From Capitulum mitella (Eukaryota; Arthropoda; Thecostraca; Pollicipedomorpha; Pollicipedidae), in assembly GCA_030062745.1 (NCBI GenBank), contig CP099846.1, positions 26,557,201 through 26,621,200 on the forward strand: a stretch of DNA of 64,000 bases. Direction: 5' to 3'. Positions 1 through 12,451 of this stretch are shown piece by piece (position 1 is the stretch's first letter; the number at the start of each line of letters is the position of its first letter). A program made the position numbers and the translations under genes. Below the pieces are notes generated by a model, which saw nothing but the letters and a program-made list of their open reading frames with translations, was not told where the DNA came from and searched no databases.

Positions 1-202
1 GCTGGCAGACGTTCACAGGGAACAGACATCTACACGAGCAGTGTTAGTCCCCGTCTACAGACTAAGAGAGCTACTGCCTGCCAGACGGCAGCACCGGCAC
101 GCCCACTCGTCTCCGTCGCCTGCTGCGGCCGCTCGGCGCCGGCGTCGGCACGCCGCGCGTCCAAACACGCAAACACACTCGGCGAACCCGCTGAACACTC
201 AC

Positions 203-389
203 CGCCTTCCGGCAGCGCGTCGTGCGCGGCGGCCACCTCGTCGAACAGCTGGGTGGCGATGTCGGGCAGCAGCTGGTCGGCGCCGTGGTCGAGCTCGGCC
301 GGCGGGCCCATCAGCGGGCCCAGGTCCATGCCCAGCCCGCTGTCGCCGAACAGCGAGTGGTGCATCTCGCGGTCCAGCGTCTCGCCCAC
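203..389 (-). CDS. Unidentified gene, third coding exon (gene continues off the left edge)
   Basis: A 187-nt exon follows a CCACAG acceptor and ends in a phase-1 GTGAGT donor. It encodes VGETLDREMHHSLFGDSGLG followed by further Leu/Asp/Pro-rich sequence. The next exon lies outside the window. Confidence 0.65.
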
Positions 390-3300
390 CTGTGGCGCGC
401 GGCCCGTCCGGTTAGCGGTCTGCCGCCGTGGGGAACGGAGCCTACAGAGCCCCAAACATGACAATACCAGTACATGTGAGGGACCGCCAGCGCCAGGGCC
501 TTCTTCGTCGGGTCTCCCTTCTCGTCACTCATTGTGCACGAGTGTGCAAGCCTGAACTGGTGAAACTGCAGAGTCCTTACGTCTACTGATAGTACCAACG
601 TACAGTGGCCTTGGCACGCTTCTCCACCGTCCAAACAAATATTTACAAAAAGAAGCATGCTCCTCCACAGTACACGAGACACATACCACCGGTCTTCAAA
701 ACAAAGTTCAGGGTGTCTGATGACTAAAATAACAGCCTGTGAGTGAAACTCAGGCACCATAACTGAACAATCTAATGAACAATGACGAACCTCCTGGTCG
801 ACGTACAGTACGTAAAACTGCACGACGGCCGATTCCCTTGGTACACTCTTGGCATCGGGCACCCTAGTCTCAGTCGGAAAAGATGAGCTACTTCACAAAC
901 CCTTTTCGAAGGCACGTGATACAACGTCCACGCCAAAACATAACAAGAGGACAAAGCCCACGCTGTTTCGTATCGACACCTAATCATACGCATTCCCCAA
1001 CCCACAAGCCTCAAGCGTGCGTGCCGCGTCCGACTCACGTCATCGGTGAAGCTGAAGAAGTCGTTGAAGGATATGTCTGTCAGGTCCATGTCGTTGGCGA
1101 TGGCCGCCCCGAGCAGGGGCTGGCTCTCCGCCGAGTCCTGGGCCTGGCCGGAAGCCATCTGGTCGGCAGACGAGCGAGCGTTCAGTACGGGCCGGCACGG
1201 CGCCCGTACGGCACGGCACACGGTGATCATCGCCGCGCGCAGCAAAACAGTCGGGTGTCCGTGCGAACGGCGAACCCTAGGCGGCATGGATCCCGATGGA
1301 GTCCCGGGCCACGATGTCCTTGCCTGAGCGACGTCTTCACGACGATCTTACGACAATGCTTCAATTGTAGGGCAATTTCGTGTTCAGATGCCTCTATCTC
1401 ACTTCTTTCGCACCGGGTCTACCCCAAATTCAAATCGTAGTAACACGTCAGCTCGGGCCAAGCGTACGGCGTTCTTGTTCGCATCACCTATCACTGCCAA
1501 GGAGGCCGGTAGTTAAATGATCTAATCACCCGGCTATCATGTCCCCAAACAGATCCATGTTTTACAGTCTGTGTAGATAGCGAGAACAAATACATCCCAG
1601 GGCATCGTGTCGAGCAGACTTGCATTCTGACCCAATACCGTGCCCATTCTGCACCCAACCTCCACAGATCGCGGGCATCAGGGTCCGCTCGTCCGGCAGA
1701 GACGCTGCTGTTCTCCACGATGTCGGTTACCTGCTGACTTAGCTAACTAGGTACACGTCATTCTGTTGCACTATTCCCCGGTTGTCCAGGGATGAAAACC
1801 ATACATTCCCTTAATTTTACGACATAATATTTTGACAAAGCAGAATGGTTCCAACCATGAATTCGGTCAAAAATTATGACATGAAAGTGTAGACGACGCA
1901 GGCCAGGATACAGCACATAACCAAAATCGGTTTCTAAGCCTGCGGAGAGGACACTGTGCCTTTGCCGCTGACAAAACAGTACTTTATGCCCTCGAACAAC
2001 CTCATTAGCCGACGACCGACACAGGGCGACGCAAGACTTTCTTTCTCACCGGTTGACCCAAACCAACGGTATGATACGACTGTGCAGTACAAAAACCCGT
2101 CCTGTGCGTCATAAGCTAATGTTAACCGCCCAAATTAATTAGGCAATCACACTGCTCACATTCCGACTGGATTACAATCCGGTGCCGCAAAATTATGACG
2201 GCATTTCCACTTAAAAACGTCGCTATTTCCGCGTACAGAGAGCACAATGAAAAGCCCGCAGTTCGGTCCGATCTTCCGGACCCGTCGACGATGGTGACGT
2301 CACGCGATGACGTCACGCCGCGTCATGGCGGCAAGTCGAGGCCAAGTGAGGCGTCATGACGACGTGTCCACAAATTCCACCATCACGGAGGTATTTTCCG
2401 CTTGATTTCGCCCACCACTTCCGACGCGGCTTTTCATGCAGACCACATGCTCAAGTATTTAACTACCGGACGGCGTTCTGCGGGATTGACAGGGATGATT
2501 AATAGGGTTTATTTCGTTTTCAAGGATAAGTTGGCTGGTTTCATTTTGGAGCGTTGCACTTCAACGAAAGAAGAATATTCCATGCAGACCACGAGAAGCC
2601 AATCTTTACGAACAAGAACGGGGAGCGGCAGGGCTGCTGGTGCATGAATATTGCGAGCAGACGACACTTCGCTGACGCAGCTGAATCACCAGAAACACGT
2701 GTATTATTCATCGGCGGACCTCATGCCGTGAATGTAAGCGCATCAATTCACCACCATGGTTCCCACTATCGCTTTTAACATGTCACTCCGCGTTACCACT
2801 TCTGCCCGCGACAGAAGACATCGGGCAAATGGAATCCCACCCTTGCGCAGAGGAGCCGCTGCATAAAGTTACCCGCGAAATGCAGCGCTGGTCTCCCTGT
2901 CACTGCAGAACGGGTTGGACTCCCCCGGCGCTCGACGTCGGGCCAGTGGGTCAGCTGGCTACTGGCCAGCATTTGGAGCCGCGAACTACCACAAGGTCGT
3001 GTCCCACCCTCAGCGGCAAGTAACGTTCACGGCAAAATCAGCCATCACCTGGAATGACTAGATCGGGTGTACAGGTCGGAGTCCATGCAACAAGCCATGT
3101 TCAGCCCTAGCTCTGATCCCAACGTCACCCCAGCAACCTCTTGGCTAAATTTCCGTACAAAAGCATTACAACAGGCTACGTTACCTCGCAATGGATTCTT
3201 AAGGAGTTCCTTACTCAACGATTCTATCGAGTACAGAATAAGGAAACGGATAATACTGAGGGGACGACGGGAACTTACGACGACATACGTAGGCATTTGT

Positions 3301-5261
3301 TTCATAAAGCTCACCACATCTACACAAACGTCAGCGAGCACATGCCCCCGACACGGGTACCCTGAAGACTGGCCTTGGCCGTGCTAAGGACGTCAGACCC
3401 CGCGCCTCACTCCCAGACAATCATCCGCTCCCTCTTGGATCTGACCGCCTGAAGACCTTTCACTTCCCAGTGCGGAGAAATCGCGGCTCACTAACCGTGC
3501 CGTTTACAGCACGCCTCCCCCCCGTGTACCTAATGCCGCCACGCGGCCACCGTCGGAGGCCGTCCAGCTCCCCTCCCCACCCCCGCCGCCGATCAGCTGA
3601 CCGGCGCGTTCTCAGGAAACCCACGTGGCCGCGCGCGGCCGGCGTCCGGCACCACGTGGCCCGGCTGCGGCGGGGGAGGCAAGTGTCCCGACCGCGTGTT
3701 CCGCGGGAGGCCGCCGCTCGGCGTGTAGCGAAGCGGCGCACGGGGATGATAACGTTCGAACGCAGCTACTTTCGTGACGTCAGAAACGGCAGAAAATTCG
3801 GCAGAACACCCCAACGAAATCATCCGGCCTTCGGACTCTTCACGGACCAGACAACGCCGCAAACAACACGACACGTGGCCGCTATCGGCCAGCGTTATCA
3901 TCGCGATAACGACGGGTGAAACTAAAACCGACGAACCAAACCTTACGCGCCAAACAGTATTTCCATTTCTTTGGAATGGTCCGCATCCGGCACTGCTGAC
4001 TGGCAAGAAAGACACGTCGCCGCGTGAAACTTTACATACGTCGTACCTAACCACCAAACAACCGATCACTGGATCGCGTGTTGCGCCGCCGCTGGGGCTT
4101 CTGTTCCAGGGCTGCGGCCACCGTCCGGCACCTGCCTCGTCCGAGCGTCCCACGGCCTCGGCAGGGGCCGCCACCCGCGAGGGTCCCGCGGCTCCCGGGC
4201 GCGGGTCGTGGCGGTCCCGCGGGTCCCAGGGCGCAGTCGTAAGGGCCCCTTGGGTCTCGGTCTCCCAGGGTTCCGCGAACCCCGGGCCGTTAGGGTCCCG
4301 CGGGTCGGCGGGCCGGGCTGTGCGGGGACGGGCAGCAGGCAGCACCGAGCCCGGGTCGGTCGGCACGCTCCGGGCCGCCGGAAAAACCGGCCCGATGTTG
4401 GACGGCTAATGCGGCACGAGGCCGGCCGACCCGACGCGGAGCCGGCTCCCGGCCCGGCGCCGGGGGCTCCGGCCGACCGCGCCGGACAGGGACCGGCACC
4501 GGGACCAGGAATGGAAACAGGGCCGGGACCAGTGCCGAGCCGGGACCGGGACCACGACCGGGACCCGGGCCAGGACCACGACCGAGGCCGGGAACAGGAC
4601 CAGGACCAGGAACGGCGCCAGGACAGGGGACGGGACCAGGTGCGGGAGCGGCACCGCGGGCTCCACACCAGCTGCGGCCGTCCCGAATCGGCGGACGCAG
4701 AGACCCACAGTCAGACTCGTACAATGCCACATGACCAAGCTGTCAATGCGTCCTCCCACAGACAGCAAGACTCCGGCAGACTCTGACTCCAAGGTCGACT
4801 CGGCGGCGACGACGCCGCGCGCCGGCCGCCGCTCGGCCGCGGCTGACTCAGCGGCGCCGACACCTGGGAACGACGCGCGCCGCGGCCCCGGGCCACGGCC
4901 GACCGCGCCGCGTCGGAGAGCGGCGGCCGTTCACAGGCCGGCAGGCGTCCCGACCGGTTCCCGGCCGGCCCGGCGGGCCGCCGCACCACCGAGCGACCCG
5001 GCACGGCGGCGGCGCGGCGCCCACACCCACCTCATTCCGGCTGGTCAGGCAGCGGCCGGTCTCGCAGTCGGGCGCGCACGGCGGCTGCGACGGCGGCGGC
5101 GGCGGCGGCCGCGGCAGGTCCAGCCTCAGCACGTCTGCGGACGCGTACAGTTCGCTCAGCTCCACCAGGTCGTCCAGCAGCGCGTCCAGCAGGCGCCGCT
5201 CGGCGTCGCAGGCCGGCGGCGGCGCCGGCGCCCGGTCGCACAGCACGGTCTCGCACAGCAT
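203..5261 (-). CDS. 5' part of an unidentified gene encoding an acidic, activation-domain-like protein
   Basis: Three exons join in phase: 5261-5031, 1158-1039 and 389-203. The last has a phase-1 donor, so the gene continues beyond the left edge. The ATG at 5261 gives MLCETVLCDR. A leucine-rich acidic stretch (LLDALLDDLVELSELYAS) follows, then a proline run, then DLTDISFNDFFSFTDD. The third exon adds many Asp/Glu and Leu residues with GPPAELDHGADQLLPD. Alternating acidic and bulky hydrophobic residues are typical of transcriptional activation domains, but no DNA-binding domain lies in the window and I do not recognise the family. Splice sites are canonical (GTGGGT, GTGAGT and GTGAGT donors; CAG acceptors) and both joins are phase 0, which is the main evidence that this is one gene. 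An untranslated or further coding 5' exon upstream cannot be excluded. Confidence 0.65.
1039..1158 (-). CDS. Unidentified gene, second coding exon
   Basis: A 120-nt exon (40 codons, phase 0 at both ends) lies between a CAG acceptor and a GTGAGT donor. It begins with ATG by chance of phase (MASGQAQD) and ends in the acidic/aromatic stretch DLTDISFNDFFSFTDD. An alternative start here is possible. Confidence 0.65.
1159..5030 (-). other. Long intron of the unidentified minus-strand gene
   Basis: About 3.9 kb separate two in-phase exons. The part nearest 5031 is very GC-rich and holds a degenerate GGGACC-type hexamer array (4484-4655). No further convincing exon was seen. Long open frames at 4000-4800 are products of that GC-rich repeat. 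Confidence 0.55.
4484..4655. repeat. Degenerate GGGACC/GGACCA hexamer array
   Basis: Roughly 170 bp are built from variants of GGGACC, GGACCA and GGGCCG at a six-base period. The array leaves several frames open on both strands (Gly-Pro/Arg-Asp or Pro-Val/Ser-Trp dipeptides), which explains the overlapping ORFs here. Confidence 0.8.
5031..5261 (-). CDS. Unidentified gene, first visible coding exon
   Basis: The exon opens at the first in-frame ATG (5261) and ends at a GAG|GTGGGT donor in phase 0. It encodes 77 residues: an N-terminal Cys-containing start, an acidic leucine-rich helix-like segment and a Pro run coded by GCC/GCG-rich triplets. No usable in-phase acceptor was found close upstream. 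Confidence 0.6.
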
Positions 5262-8200
5262 GGTCGCCACGGGACGGGCGCCACGCCCGCGCTCCTTTCA
5301 CCGCGGCGGCGGAGCGCTCACTGACCGCGCGGCCACGCCCGGCTCTCCCCGGCGCGCCGCCGCGACCGTTCGACTCTCTTCCCGCCGACCGTCCCCACGG
5401 GGGCGCCGCCGTCCGTCCGCCGGGGGACGGGGGACGCCAGGGGGGCCGGTCACAGGCCGGCTTAGCGCCTGCTGGGGGGTCGCCCGGCGGCCCGCTGGAC
5501 AATGGCTGGCCGACCGGAAGGAGGCGGAAATAATGCAAGAAGACACGGGGAAGATGGCTGGCCGGTCATTAAAAGGCCATTACCAGTGGAACGACGCCAG
5601 GATTTGCCACTTATGCCATGCGTTAAGACCTGGGGGATTTTACGTGTGTCCAATTGCAGTACATGGGGTTTCTACCGTCAATGAACGGCATCACGTAATC
5701 CTGACAAGCTTTCACCGAGCCTAGCCTGATACCCGGCCTGAGGAATTCGTTTAACTGTTGTGCTCAAGGAATCTAACCCAAATGAATTAGGCATTTTTAT
5801 GTACGGTAACTGAGAATGATTTGATGCCGACGACGCTATACTCAGCAAAATCCCCCCCCCCCAGTCTACCCCCAGCATGCAGAGAATCAGAACGGAATCA
5901 GTAATCTGGGATCACTGTTCAATGTATACCGTGCGGATTTTCACCGTCTACGAATCTACGATTTTTCTAGCGTCTCAATCTGCTTCCTGTCAATCTGCAA
6001 AGCTGGTCTGATCTGGAATGACCTGACCCAGTCATTTCACGGAGGTCACCCAAAAGCTTATGAAGGATGTCCCCGAAGAGAATATAAGTTTCCGAATTGC
6101 CTAAATCCTCATGTAAAAGGCGCAAGTTGTCCAAAACGGCGAAAGTCCTAGAAAACAGACCAAAATCGTCGTAAGTAGGCCAATGACCTGATGTCAACAG
6201 AATCCGACATACAGGATTTGTAACCCACGTACAGTTTTACTCGTACGCATTCAATTCGTTATCTAGGCGTTTCGCAGAGTTACAATTGATCCGTTTTTTT
6301 TCGAGGTAGTCATCGTTGACATGACCCATGTCAGTGACCTGACCTGACCTGACTCAGCGCTAATTTTATTAAGATATGTCCTACGGACAGCAAAAAACGT
6401 ACTGAAAGTCTGGCGGCTCTGCATTTTGCCGTTTTGCCGCCTTTGCAGAAAAAACTGGGGGGGGGGGTATTCAAACACCCTCCTGGTACCGTGAGGGTTA
6501 CGAGAATGTACATACGTACAGACAAAATACACCGGCCCCGTCAAAACCAATCACGAGCCAAACCATGTGTCAAGTTTAATTAGGGTTACTGTTTAGTCTG
6601 ATGCAGCTTGCGTGCAGCACACAGGCCCCCAACACGACAGTTAGACAAGCTACATCATACGGCAAAAACATTTAACTGTGACGCCATACATTCAACACAC
6701 AAAAAGATGGAGGGAACGTACAACGTGTAGCTGTGCGTCAAACAAAGTGGGATGCGTAATTTTCAAAAAGCCCGTAAAAAGCGTATATAACCTGTTACAC
6801 ACCGGGTTAATCATGTGCAACACGAGGTAAATAAGTTGTTCGACGGTGTTTCACTAAAAACGAACCATTTATCCAAACCTTTGTCTGAAACTCAATTGGA
6901 CCGTTTCACCATAACCCTCCACCAAACTAAAAAGCGGCTTAAAATCACCGAATCGTTGCATTAAATCACGCAGATCACATGGCCCTTACCATAAAAAACA
7001 GAGGCCAACACATTAAGCTGACATGCAGTGCAGTGGCTCATGCGAAACTGTGAAATCTCAGTTCATATCCTTTCCTTTTGGGCGGAACAATTTCCTTGCG
7101 AATAAAGAAATTGATAGTCATTCGTGTGATAAGTAACACATATCCGAGCCGGCCATAATTCTTTAACGTCAGTCACTGTTCTGGGAAACGAGCTATTTCG
7201 ACATAATTGCGTTTGATTCCAATCCAGATGAACGGAGTAGACTGTGGCCCCCACGCCTTCCCTCCAACGAGCTGTTTGCTTGCAAATGAGCTTGCTGTTA
7301 GTTTTACGGGCCTAAGTGCATAATGCAGATACCGGTGGCCTGCACTTGGGCGTGGACGCCCTGTGGCTAGCGTAAAAGCTGTTCCATGGTGGTGGAACTA
7401 GTATGGGTTGTCAATGCCACTACTAAAATCTGCAATACACGGATTTAAGGTAAACGCAACAGTCAAATACGCCAACACTAATAGGGACGACGGCCCACTG
7501 GGTCCACTTTCTTTAAAATAGGACCGGTTGGTCTGAAAAATGTGGCTGACGTTTTCAGCACTCATTTTTCTGTTTGAAATGTGTAGTAGCTTACAAACGG
7601 AATTGATTACAAACCGCATTTTGCAGTTATTCGCCAGCACGACATACAGAGGGTCTGCGCAGGCAAATGAGCTCGAGCGTTTGATGGCCTGCGCCCGCTC
7701 ATGGCGCCACACAATAGCGGCACATAGGACACGGCCGTCCAGGACACACGGGCAAACAGCGGAAAATCGCTCTGAACCTCTGGACGTCTAAAGCCTTGGG
7801 ACATACCGTATTTTGCAGACTGGGTTTTAGGACTACAGGCTACAACTCATATTTGTATACCTCAGGTAAAAACACGTTTAAAATGGGACGTACCATTTAA
7901 GTACGATATAGATGTGCTAGGCTTTTCCTAAACACTAAGAAAGGTACACTTTATCCCAAGTGCGAAATATCACGAGAATCCTACCATACATACGTAACAT
8001 CAAACGGTCCAGGACAGATGCCCTTGACCAAAAATATTTTTAGAAAAAAAACATGCTGACCAGATGTCCAAACGTCCATGCTATTTCGCGGCACCTCGCG
8101 CCGTTCGGGCGCCACCGCGGACCACCCTCATAGGTAGTGTCATTCCGCGTCCCCCGTCCCCCCCCCATCCACCTCGCCACAGTGCCGACGAAGGTCACGG

Positions 8201-8600
8201 CCCCGTGCGGCGGCCCGCTTCCCCGTTGACCGGGCGGTGACAGCCGGCGCCGGCCGGCCAGCCGCTGGCAGGGCGCCACGCACCACGCGGCGGCCGCTCC
8301 ACGTGCCAACAGTTGCGCTGCAGAGCCGCCAGGCGTCTCCGCGGTCCGACCGCCGGGCCGCGGGGTGCCGCGGGGACGGCCGCCGGGCGGCGATCAGGCG
8401 CCGCTCTCCGGCGCCGGGACCGGCGGCGTCACTGGCTGCGGCGCGGCGCCGCCATAGCGGGGCACGCGGCCAAGCCGGCTCCCAGCGGCGGCGGCGGCGG
8501 CACTCGAGGTCGGCCCGTGACTGCACACACCGACGCCTCAGGCAACGCCGGCAGCATCGATCTGGCCGGGCGAAGGTCGACTTTGTAAGCCGGCCGGACT
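5262..8600. other. Upstream region of the unidentified gene; no gene seen
   Basis: The first few hundred bases are very GC- and CpG-rich and may include its promoter. From about 5550 to 8030 the DNA is unique-looking with balanced composition and short C or G homopolymers (near 5850 and 6460). No exon with supportable splice sites and protein similarity was recognised. Confidence 0.4.
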
Positions 8601-8689
8601 GAACGGCGCTGGCCGGCCGAGCCGGCCACCGTGAAGGGGCACGTCTTCGGCGTCCTCGCCGGGCGAGAAGCCGCCATCCAACCGTCGCC

Positions 8690-8960
8690 AGAGCTCCAGT
8701 CCAAGGGTATCCGGGGCCGCGGTCCGGTGCAGTCCGGCGTCACAGTCAAGCGGGATCAAGAGCCGTGGTCCAGTCGTGGCCCAGGCCCAAGTAAGATGAT
8801 GTCCCGGGCCCCAGTCCGGTGGTGTCCCGGGCCGCAGTCCAGCGTTGATTCGCCACAGTCTAGTGCAGTCCGGACCCCATCCGAGCTCATTTAAAAGCCG
8901 CAGTCGACCGGCACTCGACACGCCAGTCCAGCGGTGTCCGGAGCCAGCGGCGGCGGCGGC
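8690..8960. repeat. Degenerate repeats built on CAGTCCGG/GTCCCGGGCC
   Basis: Motifs such as CAGTCCGG, GTCCCGGGCC, GGTGTCC and CAGTCCAGCG recur irregularly with about 20-35 bp spacing. This is a decayed minisatellite in a GC-rich, CpG-rich tract (8050-9550). The tract also gives long spurious ORFs on both strands. Confidence 0.55.
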
Positions 8961-9555
8961 GGAGACCCGCCGGGCCGTCCGTCCGGCCGACGCCGAGCCG
9001 CCCGCCGGCAGGCCCTCACCTTTGGTGACGCGGAACACGTGGATGATCATGGCGACGGGGAGCGGCGGCGAGGACGGAACCGGAGGCGGCGGACCGGCGA
9101 CGAGCTGGCATCGGCGCGCGACTGACAGACCGCCGCCGCCGCCGCCGGCGGCGCCAGCCTCGACGCGTCGACGCGTCGTCCTCGACGCGCCGCCGGCCGG
9201 GCGCGAGTCACGTGCGCGCGTGTGTATGTCAAAAGTGCCGACCAATTTAGATCGGGCGTCGGGACCGGGCGCGCGAGGCCCGGTATGCCGCGCGCGCGCG
9301 CTCAGCGCTCCGACGACGCGCCCGCCGGAGGGAGCGCGGGCAGAACGGACGCCCGGGCGGCCGACCGGCGCGCAGTCGTCGACCCGGAACCAGACCGCGA
9401 CCGTAACGGACCGAAACGGGCAGCCGTCACAGCGGGCGCCCGCAGCCCCGTCTCGGAGAAGCACCGATAACAAGCGACGTGTTTCTGAAGTTTCTCGGCA
9501 ACAAAATGGGACGCGATTCAACACCCGGCAGAGTGGGGGTCAGGGAGTAAACTGA

Positions 9556-11959
9556 CCTCTTCGCACCACACTATCGTTTTGCCAAAATAGGTTTCACGCT
9601 CTTGACCCAGATGCTGAAAATCCTGGCTTCACCACTGGTGATAACGATTTTTTCTCAATTCAAATCACAAATGTCCAATCCGTGGCCCCAAAGGAATTAA
9701 GTCACTTCCGTCACTGGTTTTCGGGTGTCTCAAAGTTGGAAAAGGAACACAGTTGGAATGAGCGTTCATACAAACTTGTGGCCCCGAGGCCGGACTCCGT
9801 TATCCCGTGCTCCCAAACATGAAACCCGGACCCTCTTAATCGTACTGTACGCGAAGCTTTACGGCACGGTCGCACACGATCCGTCCAACCTTTCATGACT
9901 GGCCCAAAACTGCCGTCCGTTCAGGTACTCGAACACCCGTGTCTGCTACACACCGAATTCTTTTGTCAGGCTTCTCATTGATTTGTCCCAGGCAGTGGGT
10001 TACTGCCATAAATACAGCCGAAAAACGTTCGCAGGCTGTGCAGTGGGAGGCCCGATCGCATGCCTGAACACCGCTACACAGGCTAGACCAAAGACCTACC
10101 AGTTCGGCATCACGTGTCGACGGTCAGAGCAAGATACCACGATCGTGAAATGTTGCAAAACCACGCGTGAGAACAGGGAAAACTCAGAAAACCGCGTCTG
10201 TGTCCACAAAGTCCGCACGGAATCCAGTTTGATGGTTCGGCCCCAAATGGAACACACCAGATAAAGAGATAAATAGAAACTTTCCACGCAGCCTGATGCG
10301 TTATCACGCCAAAGGTACAAACAAAAGGATGTTGTGGGGATAATCTGCTTAAGAAGTTGAATCGTCAAGCGCCAAACCACATGCAACCCATTAGGCGACC
10401 CAGGCCGCCGACTCCTTTGATTGCAAAAGAGAACGACAAGGCGAGGAGAGAAGACACATTACGGTAACAGCTTGCTCCACCAACCACCACAGACCTACGA
10501 CGGGCTAGTGACGCCATATATCCGCTATCTGCATCACGACCGCAGTGACAGCTGTGGGGGCAGTACTTATCCATACAACACCATTACAACACATTTTAGA
10601 CGTTGGGGAACAGAACATGTGCGGGCTACCGAAACAGAATGTTACGGACCAAATATAAATTTACTGGAAAAATCAACGTCACATTACTGATCGGTTATCG
10701 TGCTTTGTGTTGACCTGAAGAGCCGATCCCCGTTCAGTAACGGAACTAAGAGGCCTATATGTACACCAAAAACCATGAACATATTTCGCGAAAATGCGCA
10801 ACAAAACCAGGTCACAATCCTATCGATCGCGCGTTCTGAATCATCCCACGACGTCACTACAGCACTGCCAAACCCAACAACACTTTGTGCGCCCCAAAAA
10901 TACTGCTACCGGCGAGACTGGTAGACACGATGCCCATCTGACGTCATTCTACAACGTCAGTTTTGACCGTCCAGGTAAAAGGAACTAAGCATCTCTCACT
11001 AATGGTGACAGCATGTGGCACTCATCACCCTGACGAACTGAAAGAAATGAAGCGTTTGGTCTCGTGGGAGAACACGGGGTCCTGCCCGCAAAACGAGCGT
11101 TTTGTTTTCGAGCCAACTTCGAACGTCCAGTGACACTGCTTTAAATGAAAAAAGTTACTAGGAATTTACCCAGCTTCACACGTGACACTTGAATCCATAC
11201 ACGAGCCCAGGCATGTTGGATACCGTCCGCCCGGCTCTCCCGCCACATCCTGACGAGGCGGAACGATCTCTGCACCAGTCTGTGTCGCCAAAATTGCGTC
11301 CAGGCCAAGCTGCCATGCCCGGATATCCCGATGTTTTTCAAGTGGGTTTCGTCACTCCAGCCAGACCTCAACCTTCTCCGTTGTTTACTTCTGAGTTAAC
11401 CGCGGCCAGTCTAAAAATCCAGCCTGGCGCCTCCGAAAGCATCAGAGAGAAGCGATTCGTGTTGCTCGTGCCAAGCTACAAGGGTTCCCTTCCGCGCCAA
11501 CGACGTGGCAGGGAAATGTCAGCGACTGCATCAGCGCGGCAACAATAACAGACAAAACAAAACAAAAACACATGGGACAGTGGCAATGAAAACGAGATAA
11601 ACACAGCCGGACGTCAGTCCCTGGCCGCACCAAAAGCATGAGCAGCAGTCAAGAGGACGACCCAGATCAAACAGAAGCGCTGGCTCCGGGCAGACGAATC
11701 ACGACGTTCCAACCTGTTGAAAATCTTTCAGGACTGAAAGATGAAAGCATTTCTATGTCTGGCATCAGCAGTGCGTCGCCAGTCGTTCCATAAAATGTAA
11801 TGTCTGATATAATATGTGTCATTTGGCAAACACCTCGACGATGCACAGGAGAAAACAAATGTGGGGGGTTAGCATCAGCTGTGCATGGGTTCAACTTCCA
11901 CATATATCCTCCAAACATGGTCCATCATCTTTCCATGTGAATCAATTTGACTTCGGTGC
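9556..11959. other. Intergenic DNA with no recognisable feature
   Basis: Moderate GC with normal CpG frequency and only short unsupported ORFs. I see no gene, RNA or repeat structure here. Confidence 0.4.
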
Positions 11960-11982
11960 AGTGAAGTGGGTAGCACTGTAGC

Positions 11983-12236
11983 AACAGTCAATGCTGAACT
12001 GTGCTTGATGAATGGAACCCAACCTTGAAACCCAAGTGTTGTAAACATGAAACAGCTCTGCCCCAAACACCAAGCCAGATAGTGCTTGAGGGTCTTCATC
12101 ATGATGTTCAAGTCCATTAGGCCAAGCCACATGGAGCAACAGCCAATGTTTAACTGTGGTTGATGAATGGAACCCAACTTTGATACCCAGGTGCTGTAAA
12201 AATGAAACAGCTTTGCCCAAACTGCTGGACAGGTAT
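11983..12236 (+). repeat. Imperfect direct duplication of about 95-110 bp
   Basis: The segment around 11983-12085 recurs around 12132-12236. Shared blocks include CTTGATGAATGGAACCCAAC and the sequence through AAACATGAAACAGC. Spacing is about 150 bp. Differences are mostly single-base changes plus small gaps. Confidence 0.75.
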
Positions 12237-12451
12237 GGAGCAGCTGGGCAAGTTTGCTGCATTCCATCTGGATCCCAGTACATCTCTGGTTCCAAGGCAC
12301 TTCAAAGCCACATGTGGCCACACAAGCCATAGGTGGCAATCTGCTTACCTTTTTGGTGTCTGCAGCCAAATATATAAACCCTTTCTGGGACCTGAACCTC
12401 AGACCTGCCACACATCACTCTCAGTTATCCAGCTGCTCCATACCTGTCCCA
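12224..12451. repeat. Inverted pair of about 22 bp
   Basis: GACAGGTATGGAGCAGCTGG near 12225 has its reverse complement near 12428-12447. The arms lie about 180 bp apart in the CpG-free block. Confidence 0.7.

Noticed and set aside
9020..9050. Mini first exon (ATG then MIIHVFRVTK and a GTGAGG donor) for the unidentified minus-strand gene
   Set aside because: Its phase-1 donor does not fit the exon at 5261, and the nearest phase-1 acceptor there hits a stop. No support beyond a start and a donor.
8538..9524. Minus-strand ORF of 328 codons
   Set aside because: Very GC-rich tract with many stop-free frames on both strands. No family similarity and Arg/Gly/Pro-biased composition.
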